Source: Lunularia cruciata (Eukaryota; Streptophyta; Marchantiopsida; Lunulariales; Lunulariaceae). From it: a stretch of DNA of 64,000 nt. Of this stretch, positions 37,201 to 47,139 are shown piece after piece. Position 1 is the stretch's first letter. The number at the start of each line of letters is the position of its first letter. Under the pieces are notes generated by a model, which saw nothing but the letters and a program-made list of their open reading frames with translations, did no database searches and was not told the origin of the DNA. Position numbers and translations under genes: made by a program. The stretch lies in assembly GCA_948567375.1 (NCBI GenBank), contig OX419755.1, positions 52,085,001-52,149,000 of the forward strand. The letters are read 5' to 3'.

Positions 37201-40200
37201 CGTATTTCTCGCAGTCATTAGCATAGAGTTCTCGATTTCATGGTGGTTTACTAGTCTGTTAGCCATATGTTATTGTCAATTTGTTTCAATTATGCCTTTG
37301 CTTCAGGTTACATTCAATGCATTCTACATTATGGATTTCTCACTATTCTAGCATTGTGAATCATGTACATCTTGCTTACCGATCATTTGCAATTCATGAG
37401 TTCTGGATAACCCGTTCCCAGAACGGCTTCTGTTCTCATATACCTATATATACAGTCTACCACTATTTTAATTCACATACGGTTTTCCTCCATGTGGTCT
37501 TCAAAGGTTTGCTTATGGACACGTGGGCCCACCTTGTCCATCACTTCATCCGATGCAGATTTTGCCTCTTTTCTTGCCCTTTCCTGCGGTGCTCTAGGTC
37601 CTTTCATGCTTTTCCTTGCTTCTCTGTTCTTTCCTTCTTACACTTCGCCTTTGCTTTTCTTGTTTGAGTAGACTCATCCCTTCCCGTGCAGCGCTGATGT
37701 TTCTTGCTCCCCTCTCGGATTACTAACGAACCTTTGCTTGACAATTGCTCGATGTTTCTTACTCCCCTCTCAAATTACTGACGAACCTTTGCTTGACAAT
37801 TGCTCATTGCTGTGTCCTGGATTTTCTCTCTACTAGTGTTTGTGATTTCAGGGATCCATCAGGTATGTCTCGATTCCTTCCCTCCTCTTACTCATGTTGA
37901 TTCATTTCTTTCTTGCCTGATCCTCATTATGCGCCTCCTGCGGTTATTTATGTGCCTGCACTTCTGCTTGCTCTTTCTTTCCACACTTCCACTTCTGTTA
38001 TTCTTCTGTTTTTCGACATTCCCACTACGAATGAGCGGCACTTTAGGGGAGCAACAGAGTTTGCCTTGGCACTCATGAGTTTTCGAGCAGAAACTCGGTA
38101 TGAGGGGTACTGACACTTGCGCAGCTACTCCGGCACTGATGAAGTCGCAGGTGTTTTTGTGGAGGTTTACTATGGCCGCCTTCCTGCTTCCCTTTGCTGT
38201 TTAGTGTCTCAGGATTCAAGTGTCCATAGCGCTTGTTGCAATATACTTTATATCCTGTCCTCTTTTGCTTCGCTCTCGGTACCCTGTTACACTTCAACAT
38301 GTTTCTGCGGCCACACCATCCATACGCTCTCGCATTGTTCCACTCCTCCATTCCCCAGTTAATTCCCTCCCTATTAGTTTTTCTTTGCTCTTTGCCTGAT
38401 TCATGGTTTGACCTCTCGTGTTCAACATGTTTCTGCGGCCACACCATCCATACGCTCTCGCATTGTTCCACTCCTCCATTCCCCAGCTAATTCCCTCCCT
38501 ATTAGTTTTTCTTTGCTCTTTGCCTGATTCATGGTTTGACCTCTCACGTCTACAGTGTTCCTACCAGACTCCAGCCCGCGTTTTTTATTTTCATCGTTCA
38601 TGCACTGCTTACTGGTGGTCTATTACATAACATTTCCTATTTCTCGTAGTTGTTTGCATAGACGTTATTGATTTCCGTTAGATATATGTTATTCTCAATT
38701 TGTTCAATTATGCCTTTGCTTCAGGTTACATTCGATGCATTCTACCTTATGGATTTATCACTATTCTAGCATTGTGAATCATGTACATCTTGCTTACGAA
38801 TCATTTACATTTCATGAGTTCTGGATAACCCGCGGAAATGGGTTATCCAGAACTTATGGGAACCCGTTATGGGAACGGCTATTGGAACAGCTTCTGCTCT
38901 CATATACCTATATATACCTGAACCTACGGGTGAACAGGATCACCCATTCCCAGAACGGCTTCTATGGTAGGCTTGTTTACCATACCGTTGTTTAGGAGTT
39001 CTACTTGACTTCTTATTTGATGTATATACTGTCTACTGTGTTCCCATCGGATTGAATCCCATACTGTTGATGTTCGAGCCTCCCAGTAATTCTTTTCCCA
39101 CAAGCTTGTATACTGATCGGTTATCCAGGAGTCCTACTTGACTCCTGCACTGATATATAACCAGTAATGAGTCTAACAAGTACTAGTACTCGTTGGTTTA
39201 TTCACTGACACGTGGTCCCACACTGCACACTGCCCTTCTCTGTCACAGTACCCGAGGCCACTCACAGCACCCGAGGCATTCCTCCCGAAAATCCCCCTCC
39301 CCCTTCTGCCCCTTCCTGCCCTTCCTGTTCCCCTTTCCCCTCTACGGATCATTGTTTTCATTTCACTTTTGGTTGCTGTTCGTTCTACTTTACTCTGTGC
39401 ACTTTTGACCCCATTTCTATGGCAAATGATATGCTCTGTCCCTGTGTTGTGGGATTCGCTCCTTACTGTCTTTGTTGGATGTCAAACGACTTGCTCCTTC
39501 CCGTGCCTTCTGACTTAGTTCCTTGCTCTTTCTTTGTTGATTTCACTCAGTTATTTTAATACCTTCTTCATTTGTTGCATCATTGAGTACTTCTACTAGT
39601 TTTTATCTGCTTTTGATACTAGCATTTGTTTCCTTTCAGGCTTTAACCAGGTATGTCTCGAGTCCCTCACTTATTTCATGCTCAAGTTTTCAATTTCTGA
39701 TGCTGATTTATTTGCATCACATAGTCATTCTGCTTATTATTGTTGCTGCCCATTGTTTGGATTTTATGCTTAATACGCTACAACTTTCCCTTACCCTGAG
39801 CGGCGCTGTTGGAAGCAACCGAGTTTGCCTTGGCACTCATGAGTTTTCGAGTTCCTGTTCGAAAACTCATGGAACTTGGCACGAGGGGTACTGACTATTG
39901 CTCAGCTACTTTGGCACTGCGTGAGGCACCGGTGAAGTCATAGGTGTTTTCGTGGAGGTTTACTATGGCTGCATTCTGCTTCCTTTAGCTGTTTAGTGTC
40001 TCAGGACTCCAGCGTCCATAGTGCTGGTTGTGATATACTTTATATCCTGTCCTCTAAAGCTTCGCTCTCGTTACCCTGTTACACTTCGACCCGTCTCTGC
40101 AGCCACATCATCCGAGAACTCTTGTTTTATTCCACTCCTCCATTCCCCAACTAATTCACTCCCTAGTAATTTCCCCTTCGAGCTTTGATTGCTTCCTGCT

Positions 40201-42051
40201 TCGACCTCTCGTGTCTACAGTGTTCCTACCTGACTCCAGCCCACATTCTTAATCTTCGTTCACTCACTGCTTGCTGGGGGGCTCTTACATCCTGTTTCCT
40301 ATTCCTCACTATCATTTGCATAGATGCTCTTGATCTCACGTTCTCTACTAGTCCGTTGGCCATCAGAGATTCTCAATTTGTTTCAGTTATGCTTTTGCTG
40401 CAGGTTACATTTGATGCATTCTCCCTTAGGGATTTAACACTACTCTAGCATTGTGATTCATGTACATATTGCTTATCAATCATTTGCACTTAATGAGTTC
40501 TGGATAACCCGTTCCCAGAACGGTTTCTGCTCTCATTTACCTACATACCTGAACCTACTGGTGCTACATAGGTCGATTACTCCCTCTCACCATTCCACCT
40601 GCAGCTGGTCATTTCCTCTCCTGCCATTCTGTTGAGCACATACTAGATAATGAATGTCTTATGCTTTTGTTGTTAACTGAAGGCTACAGCTAATACTGGC
40701 CTTCTTACCCCCTAATTTTTCATTTGTTTATCTGATCACCACTTTTAGGAAGAACCGAATCTGCCTTGGCACTCATGAGCAAAAGAACAGAAACTCGGGT
40801 CGGGATATATTGGCATTGCATCCAGCTATCTTGGGACCCCGCAGGGCACAAACGAAGTCGTGGGTGTTATCATGGAGATATACTATGAAAAGACTGCTTC
40901 TCCTTATCGTGTTTTATGTGTTGACGGACTCATGCTGACGTAGAGCTTGCACGGATTAATCCCAGTCCTCATACACTCGCTCCAGGGGCGTCTCATAATT
41001 TTTGAGACTCCGGCAGTTCATGTACTATCCGCTCACATCTTCATGGGGTCACCACGTCATGCTTCTCTCTCAAGATTACACTTGCTCGCACTCACTATGT
41101 ACTGCAGGTACCTATGCATAAAAAGTATCATATTAACCCCTGTATGCAGACTTAAACATGCCCACCTCTGTATATAACTGATAGTTATATACAGAGGTGG
41201 TTATATGTGGCGATCTTTACAGGGTCACCATCATATGTCAGAGTCAGAGTCAATGCATGTCAAACGTGGGTATTGAATCGGGTTGTTTACAACGGGCTCT
41301 GTATTTCATTACATAATATGTGTAAGTTGGTGTAACCCAGATACCACCTTCATTGCAGGTAATTACTACCAAGATGGGAAGTTCATGAAAGCTTTTTTAT
41401 CGGAAGAAGAAAGATGAAGGGTCTTTTGCGGCTGGAGAACTTCTTACAAACTGCCATGAAGTTTATTTTTGCACCTTTGATTTTGACCAACTACTGAGAA
41501 TCGTAGGTTACGTTTGTTGTGCAGGGAGCTGGTGAAACTTTTAGGGGGCGCAGTGGCGGGTCTGCATACGATGATTGATGAACACTTCGGCATCAGTGTT
41601 GTCGAGTACATGGCAGCTGGTGCAATTCCTATTGGTTGGTTTCAAGTTCATCCACCAGTTGGGTTTTAGGTAGCTGCTTATAAGCGGGAGCTGATGATTT
41701 CTCTCTGCAGTATGTGCAACAAGGCTTAGAATTGTATGAGTTCTTAGGATGTCGCTGTTTCTGACGATTTCTGGCTAATCTGTTTGTTTGCTGGTTCTTG
41801 TAGCACATAGGTCAGCCGGACCCATGCTAGATATAGTAGTAGATGAAGATGGGCAACGGACTGGTTATCTTGCCGAAACTGCACACGAGTATGCGGCAGC
41901 TATGTGTACGGTGTTCACCTTGCCAGAAGAGAAGCGAATGCTAATGGCCAGAGCAGCTCGGAGACGAGCGTTAAAATTTTCAGAGACTAGATTTGATGAC
42001 GATTTCAAACATTCTATGAAAAGCATTATAGTGGAGCTGTTCGGCCAATGA
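31268..42051 (+). CDS. ALG11: ALG11, GDP-Man:Man3GlcNAc2-PP-dolichol alpha-1,2-mannosyltransferase
   Basis: Adds the fourth and fifth mannoses to the dolichol-linked N-glycan precursor on the cytosolic face of the ER. Exons: 31268-31567, 31833-32119, 32605-32791, 33140-33208, 33381-33580, 41525-41634, 41804-42051; 1401 nt, 466 aa, about the length of the Arabidopsis protein. Residues 3-25 form an N-terminal membrane anchor. GGGGERVLW at 47-55 is the nucleotide-sugar loop of this family. [39 protein letters not shown] and [12 protein letters not shown] are near-invariant family blocks. The GT4 EX7E pair is Glu367 and Glu375 in [11 protein letters not shown]. Intron 2 starts with GC (AACAG|GCAAGT), a GC-AG intron; all others are GT-AG. 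Intron 5 is 7944 bases and packed with repeats, against 169-485 bases for the other introns. Confidence 0.96.
33640..34490 (+). repeat. R2 copy A
   Basis: Order of blocks: GTGCCTGCACTTTTGCT, GAGCGGCACTTTAGGGGAGC, CTCATGAGTTTTCGAGCAGA, GGTTTACTATGGCC, TTTATATCCTGTCC, GTTACATTCGATGCATTC, then the hairpin motif at 34417-34443. Has an added inverted copy of CCGTTCCCAGAAC just after the motif. Confidence 0.9.
34597..34632. repeat. 12-bp microsatellite, 3 units
   Basis: Three perfect units of AGTTAGTAGGTT inside ALG11 intron 5, followed by a diverged form of the R2 hairpin motif (TTCTGGATCC then TAACGGCTTCTGCTC). Confidence 0.9.
35640..36250 (+). repeat. R2 partial copies
   Basis: Pieces in altered order: hairpin motif near 35670-35705 (GTTCTGGATAACCCGTTTCC), the TATGGCCGCCTTCTGCTTCC and TGTCTCAGGACTCAAGCG blocks at 35748-35800, and a truncated motif near 36202-36232. 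Shows rearranged or nested insertions. Confidence 0.75.
36330..36932 (+). repeat. R2 copy B
   Basis: Starts at CTGCTTCCCTTTGCTGTTTA and runs through GATATACTTTATATCCTGTC, CCATTCCCCAGCTAATTCCC and GGTTACATTCGATGG to the hairpin motif (CCCATTCCCAGAACAGCTTC) and ACTTATATATACAGTCTGC. CCATAGCT is triplicated near 36376-36396. Confidence 0.9.
36933..37460 (+). repeat. R2 copy C
   Basis: Begins directly after copy B at ATATACTTTATATCCTGTCC, lacking the 5' blocks, and ends with an intact hairpin motif at 37400-37428 and TATACCTATATATACAGTCT. B and C form a true head-to-tail pair. Confidence 0.9.
37835..38930 (+). repeat. R2 copy D, longest form
   Basis: Includes 5' blocks absent from B and C: an acceptor/donor pair 11 bases apart (37851/37863), then GTGCCTGCACTTCTGCTTGC and the remaining order as in copy A. 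Contains a 128-bp internal tandem duplication and, at the motif, a large inverted duplication (38817-38854). Confidence 0.9.
38293..38548 (+). repeat. 128-bp tandem duplication inside R2 copy D
   Basis: TTCAACATGTTTCTGCGGCC recurs at 38293 and 38421. The two units are almost identical (CCCCAGTTAATTCC versus CCCCAGCTAATTCC), so the duplication is young. Confidence 0.93.
39600..40555 (+). repeat. R2 copy E
   Basis: Carries the same 11-base acceptor/donor pair (39639/39651), then the GAGCGGC, CCGAGTTTGCCTTGGC, GTTTACTATGGC, GCTTCGCTCTCGTTACC and GGTTACATTTGATGCATTC blocks and an intact hairpin motif at 40495-40523. Contains an inverted duplication at 39838-39871. Closest to the SAC3B intron copy. 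Confidence 0.9.
40745..41000 (+). repeat. R2 partial copy F
   Basis: A diverged 5' segment: GAACCGAATCTGCCTTGGCA, GAACAGAAACTCGG, AACGAAGTCGTGGGTGTT and GAGATATACTATG match the corresponding parts of copies A, D and E. Ends without the hairpin motif. Confidence 0.7.
41162..41200. repeat. Perfect 18-bp-stem hairpin in ALG11 intron 5
   Basis: Arms CCACCTCTGTATATAACT and AGTTATATACAGAGGTGG with loop GAT. Perfectly paired. Located 325 bases before exon 6 in the transcribed strand. Confidence 0.97.
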
Positions 42052-43439
42052 CAAGTTGTACACTTCGTTCTGTAGCAGAGCAAATTTTTTTGCCACCTGA
42101 AACGAGAAAGAGACTTTTCCCCTTTCCGAAGAAAGATGCTAAGCCGGTAATAATGAAGAGAAGAGAAAAGATATGGTCCTGTTCATTAATGGTCACCATA
42201 CCGCTCGTACTTTGATACTTGTTTCGACTAAAGCAGATCTCGATTTAGTTGATGATTATTCTTCTTCCACACTTTAAGAACGTCTTTCCTCCAAGGCATC
42301 TGGAAATAAATCTTTCTATTGCGCCTATGACGACAGGTTTACTACCATCTTTGATATAAAGACTCCATAGATTTTACAGTACTTAGGAGCATGGCTCTGG
42401 TGCAGAGAATATCTCGTGAATTCACACACCCATTGAAAATTCACGGGAAGTCACTCTGCAACCAACATACGGTCTGTTTTGTGGCAAATCCAGCAGTTGC
42501 CTGATGCAGTGGAGTAAGGTTTGTATATGTGCGAGACATCTACGAAAAGGAAGAAAAGCTTCTGTATATGTCGCAAGACATCGACAGAAAGCTTTCACCA
42601 TTTCCGACAAGGTACGCACTTGATTAATTCTTGGAACTGATCCTATGTCTGCTTTTAGATCGGTGCTCGTACTGTAGACAACATTCAAGTCTCCGCGAGA
42701 AGCAAAATTGGGAACTCAGGCAGGACGTAGTTCTAGCAGAGATGGACTTCACAGTACCCCGACTTTGGCACTCCGACTGTGGAGTATAGTTCGAGCGACT
42801 CCAACACAGTCACCTGACATTGTCGGTACACATGCTGTATCATGCACGGGACAACCTTCCCATCCACAAGGAAGCTGAGGGGGGGAAACTCAACAAGAAC
42901 ATTCGTTGAGGAGCTCCTTTTCTTGTACTTCAACTCTGTCAATGTCAAGTGTGTGTGTGTTGGAGTAGCTGGAACGACATTCCTGGCATTGTATCTTTCT
43001 GACATGTTGAGCCAAAGGGCCTCAGAACAACTCTGATTGTTGTCAAGACTGCAATCCATTAAACTCTTTTCTACTGTAGAGTGAATTACACTATTTCACG
43101 TCACTGATTTTTCCTGTTTTCTTTGTAAATGTAGACTATAAAATGTGTATTCATCAAAATTATTGCAATAAAATTAAAATTGGTTATTATAAATACTAAA
43201 CATATCAAGTATTATAAATACTAAATATATCAAGTTAAATTTGAAATTGTTAGTGTGAAGATGAGTTGTTTCAAGGTTGTGATTTTTGATATATTTTTAC
43301 ATTTACAAGAACCGGATTAACTAGTGTGAATACTAGATGTTTTAAGGTAAATTTGAAACATTTAGCAAAATATGGAAGTTCTAGTATATATTTTACTAGT
43401 TTATTGAAAATTATTCAGATATCAAAAAAACTTCTCTAG
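42052..43439. other. ALG11 3' region and spacer
   Basis: The first part is presumably ALG11 3' untranslated sequence. From about 43130 composition falls to strongly AT-rich. No gene recognised; frames at 42422-42688 and 42733-43059 on the minus strand match nothing I know. A (GT)6-type microsatellite sits near 42949. Confidence 0.5.
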
Positions 43440-44861
43440 AAGAAGTCACATCCGTGGATGAGATCTTCTTATCAAATCTAGATGTCATCATTTTCTTTTG
43501 CACCATGTTGAGTTCAATAAGCTAAATCAAACCAAAGATCATTGCCAAAGTGTGCGAAGTAGCATGTAACAATGTACTATCACGAACTTTACGTTGTAAT
43601 TCTTTGTCCAGTATCCCGTACCAAAATTGGACTACCTGGGCCTTAATAATTCCCTAAGTGAAATTGATCAACTGTCTCATGCGAGTGTATGCCTCATGTA
43701 GGCTCTCTCCAACTTTCCGCCGGAATTCCTGCAAGTTCCTCGACTTGTCAATTTGCACTCTTTGGTAGTTCTGCCTCAAACACTAGAAGAATTTCACCAT
43801 GGGGTTAAACCTTGGTACCACACCACTTCCTGCAGTAGTATACTCCACTTGTAGTAGCACTATCTCCAACTAGTGCACCTCCACTAGCTCCACCAACACT
43901 ACTTGAGCTAGAATTCGTAGGCACAACCGATCTACTATGGCCATCGAACCTGAAGTGATAGAGATATAGTTTGGAGACCAATATTGTTTCCATAACTTGA
44001 TCTCCTCCAAATGAGCTCTCCTGAACTCATGATAGTCGTCCATCGGCGGACCCTCCAGATGTTGAAACAACCCCTTCCATGCCATGAAAGGTGTGAATAA
44101 AGTCGAGTTTCGCATCTGTTGTAGATCACACAAACTCTCAAACTTTTGGATGAAGTTATCCAACTCAATGGTACCCACCGTACCAGAGTAACGCCTAGGG
44201 CCTTTGGAGACCCTATAAATCTCGTCCATGACCCACGATAACGGTGCGGACACACCAAGTGCACTCTCAACTGAATCAGCTCCTGTGTTGAACTCCAACT
44301 CAGAGTCAATCTCCTCCCTCATTAGGACCTGAGATACAGGTTGATACCGAGTGCCACTCCGAGTAAACCCATTGCGTATTGTAGTGTTATCTCCTCTGGA
44401 ATCTTCAAAGAACTCCGTCGTGACAAAGTAACCACAACCGCAACCAGAACCACCAACTGCAACCGCAAGTCGCAACCGTAACCACAACCGCAAGTCGCAA
44501 CCGCAAGTCGCAACACCACCAAGTGTAAATACCAACTAAGCATCACCCACTAATGTAACTCTAACCGAGATAATTACACTAGGGGAAATGACAACCTGTA
44601 ACCTGCCATCATAACATGCACTCTCATGGTCTACAGGTCATCACTTCTTGCCTCACCGGAGAGAAACAAAGGTAGTCTGACTGGTCATCACTCCAGCCTC
44701 ACTATCGAGAGCACACCAGAGCACCAACACTCAAAAGTCAGGGCACCTCACACAAACGTGGTGCACAAACAAGAAGTAGAGAATGGAGGGGGTCCAATCA
44801 CAAGAAATCTAAACGAAAACCCTCCATCTCATAAAAAAACACGAGATTGACTCTGCCACCA
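43440..44861 (-). mobile_element. LTR retrotransposon gag region, remnant
   Basis: Minus strand gives a gag-like protein (43870-44535) with LDNFIQKFESLCDLQQMRN, FMAWKGLFQHLEGPPMDDYH, and, after frameshift, FRRKVGESLHEAYTRMRQLI and KAQVVQFWYGILDKELQRKV at 43630-43750, the ESxxEAYxRFxxL pattern of Ty3/gypsy gag. A primer-site-like TGGTGGCAGAG (two mismatches to the initiator-Met site) lies at 44851-44861 on the minus strand. Pol is absent; the element is truncated at about 43440. Confidence 0.75.
44428..44520. repeat. Short minisatellite in gag remnant
   Basis: Irregular units of CGCAACCGCAAGT and AACCGCAACCACAACC type, about 6-15 bp long. On the minus strand they translate as low-complexity Gly/Cys/Leu/Arg text at the N-terminus of the gag frame. 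Confidence 0.75.
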
Positions 44862-45708
44862 TTTGGCATTTGACATAAGAGAAGTTCGTATCTAAGTCCT
44901 AAGCTACCAAGATCACTAAGAATGAGATCAAACTACCTCTCCTAGCCAAAGCTACATGTGTATAGATAACAATGACACAATCACTAGGACAACAAGTGAG
45001 GGTGGACCAGTTGGCTAGGGCACCAGTTTAGGAGCAAGAGATCTAGGAGTCAAACCCTATTGTACATAATCTAATAGGAAAGATAGATTTTTCCAACCAA
45101 TTACCAAGATCTACTCAAAACTAGTTAGCCTCACGTCAACAAGCTGACTTGCTGGCCCTTTGTAGCCTCTCATAGCCCATAAGCCTATGCCTCGAAGCCT
45201 CTAAACGCCCAAATGAGGCCTTTCTTCTTGCCACTTTGAACCTCCTCCAAAATTTGTGAAACTTCTCCAAACTTGCAAAAGTCCTCCAAACTAGAAAAAG
45301 TACTCCAAATCTGGCGTAAAATCCAACCAAAATCTGATGTAAATCCTACAGTTGGCTGTCTGCCAAATCCCCCGCTAGCTTACCATTCGAGCCAAATTGA
45401 CAACATGAGTTTCTCAAAATCACAAATTCATGAGAATAGCTTCCCAACTCCACCTTCAATTTGACTTTTTGAGCTCAACTCGCAACAAATTGGTCTTGCC
45501 TTCACCTCTTGAGCTCAAAATCACAACCACTGCTTGAAATTTGCTCCTTCTTTGCTCAAAAATTGGCCAGCGCTTCTGCACACCGTTTGCCTTACTGCCA
45601 AATCTGCATCAATCAAATGAGCTTCTACACATTAGGGAAAAGCTGAACTTGAATCAAGCTACCAACGATCACCGAGCTTGGAGATACAACCAACACTCAA
45701 AGTTCCCG
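44862..45708. other. Transposon-flanking sequence, no gene recognised
   Basis: Between the gag remnant and the LTR at 45709. Rich in CTCCAAA and CTCAAA words. It may include the LTR and leader of the gag-bearing element but I could not find LTR borders. Confidence 0.4.
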
Positions 45709-46443
45709 TGTAATACTCCGTGGACAAGAGAAGAGAGAAAACACAGATTGCACACTCAAATATTTGATGCCCCAAGGGAGCACCTTCTCTTTATTATATA
45801 AACAAAGAGGATCTCCTCCAAGGAAGCTCCACCATAGGATTAGGGACACAGATAGGTGACATGTCAGCAAGCTCCACCCTTGGATTACTTACTTGGATGG
45901 GTGACCTGTCTGGTCTAGGTCCTATCTGGTTGGTCAAACAAGCTTTGACAGAAGGGAATCTTTTAGGGAATCTTCTTGTAGGGATCTCAGAATCACGTAA
46001 GGTACCGTTGGAAAGCTCTCGACAAGACAAAGCAAGGGGGAGGGAAGGCCAGTCTTTCCTCCTCTAGGGGCAAGGAATCCACACATTTTTGAGGCCTAAT
46101 TCATCTGTTTAGGCCTCCGAAATTGCCTTCAAAGATCAGGCATATTTCGATTCCTACTCTATTAGTAGAAGTCCTCTTTTGGTGATACCTCTTTCTGATC
46201 TGTTTAGTCCATCATATGTAACATCCTTCCAGATGTTACCAAACCAATTCTCACCTTTAAATCATATATCTAGCTATTGGTTCTGAGCTTCTCAAGTCTA
46301 TTTCGGTTTCTGCCCTATTAGTAGAAGTACTCTTTTGGTGATACTTCTATTTGATCTATTTTGACCATCATGCATAACATCATTCTAGATGTTACCAAAC
46401 CAAATTTCACATCTAGATCATATAGCTAACCCTTGGTATTACA
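45709..46443 (-). repeat. Family-1 LTR, 735 bp, apparently solo
   Basis: Minus strand starts TGTAATACC and ends AGTATTACA. Same block order as 2901-3621, including GGAGCACCTTCTCTTTATTA, CCACCATAGGATTAGG, GACATGTCAGCAAGCTCCAC on the plus strand and the same internal outer-end duplication. No primer site follows it and flanks do not show a target duplication, so it is a solo or truncated copy. Confidence 0.85.
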
Positions 46444-47139
46444 TCTTGCACCCAATTTCCCCATGACTTCACTTCTTTGACGTAATCAGATTGTTTACCA
46501 CTCTCAAGTCAACTCAACTCAGATTAGTACTTGATCTATCACTCTATAAATTGCCAACAATTGGGCACTGATTACAGTCAAGCCACACCTACTCAAGCAT
46601 AGAGGATTCAGGTGATGCTCGTCGGCCTCTATCCACCATAGCCAAGAACTAGACGGCTCAACATCAGAGAAGTGAGCTCTCTGGAGCTGCACTTTGAAAG
46701 TATACCCCATGGACTCTAGCTAGGTCTGAACCCTAACGGTCTCACTGACGGCACACTCGACGGTGCAAAGTGATGGTAGGCCCCACGGTGAAGTCAGTAC
46801 CCCAAACACGAAATCTAATTGTCGGAAAGTAGTCTCTGAGAAACTGCTAAAATAACTTTAACTGCTATCACTACAACTCTAGTGTTTGAGCAATCTAGAT
46901 GCGACACTACAAATGGCGTGACATGGGGTTGAGAAAACCTACAAGTATGTTAAAGGCTAACCATGTATTCATCGCCACTTCTTGTCTCTCTTCTCTATTT
47001 CAGCTAGCTTGAACAAGGAACTCTTGAATTTCATCTACTTTTTTTTCCTCTTCTCAAGCTGATTGATTTCCTTCCTCCCACATATCTTTCTATTAATAGA
47101 AAATTATGTAAAATAATACAAGTATTGATCTACATCAAT
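46444..47139. other. Intergenic, no gene recognised
   Basis: Mixed composition, short frames only. Nothing assignable. Confidence 0.5.

Larger units (their letters stand above)
33581..41524 (+). other. ALG11 intron 5, repeat-filled
   Basis: Bounded by TACAG|GTACAG and TGCAG|GGAGCT with reading phase 2 kept across it. It is made largely of full and partial copies of repeat R2 in the sense direction, with other repeats between (for example 34845-34960 and 41205-41345, which share GTCAGAGTCAGA, CGTGGGTAT and ATAATATGTGTAAGTT). About 35040-35470 is unrelated sequence with no recognised content. Confidence 0.9.

Noticed and set aside
34417-38930. R2 as a definite Helitron, because of hairpins near copy ends
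   Set aside because: No clear TC start, no CTRR end at a fixed distance after the hairpin and no Rep/helicase protein; left as a hypothesis only.
36397-40448. Numerous plus-strand frames of 80-140 codons inside ALG11 intron 5
   Set aside because: They are pyrimidine-rich repeat DNA giving Leu/Ser/Phe/His-rich text, and the same frames recur in each R2 copy with shifts and stops.
34429-40523. R2 repeats as a CRISPR array or tRNA cluster
   Set aside because: Units are 0.5-1 kb with variable structure in a plant intron, without regular short spacers, and no tRNA cloverleaf was seen.
41162-41200. Intronic hairpin as a miRNA gene
   Set aside because: An 18-bp stem with a 3-base loop is too short for a plant miRNA precursor.
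43805-44546. Overlapping minus-strand frames as a host gene
   Set aside because: The pattern of gag blocks, adjacent primer-site-like sequence and nearby LTR fit a retroelement better.
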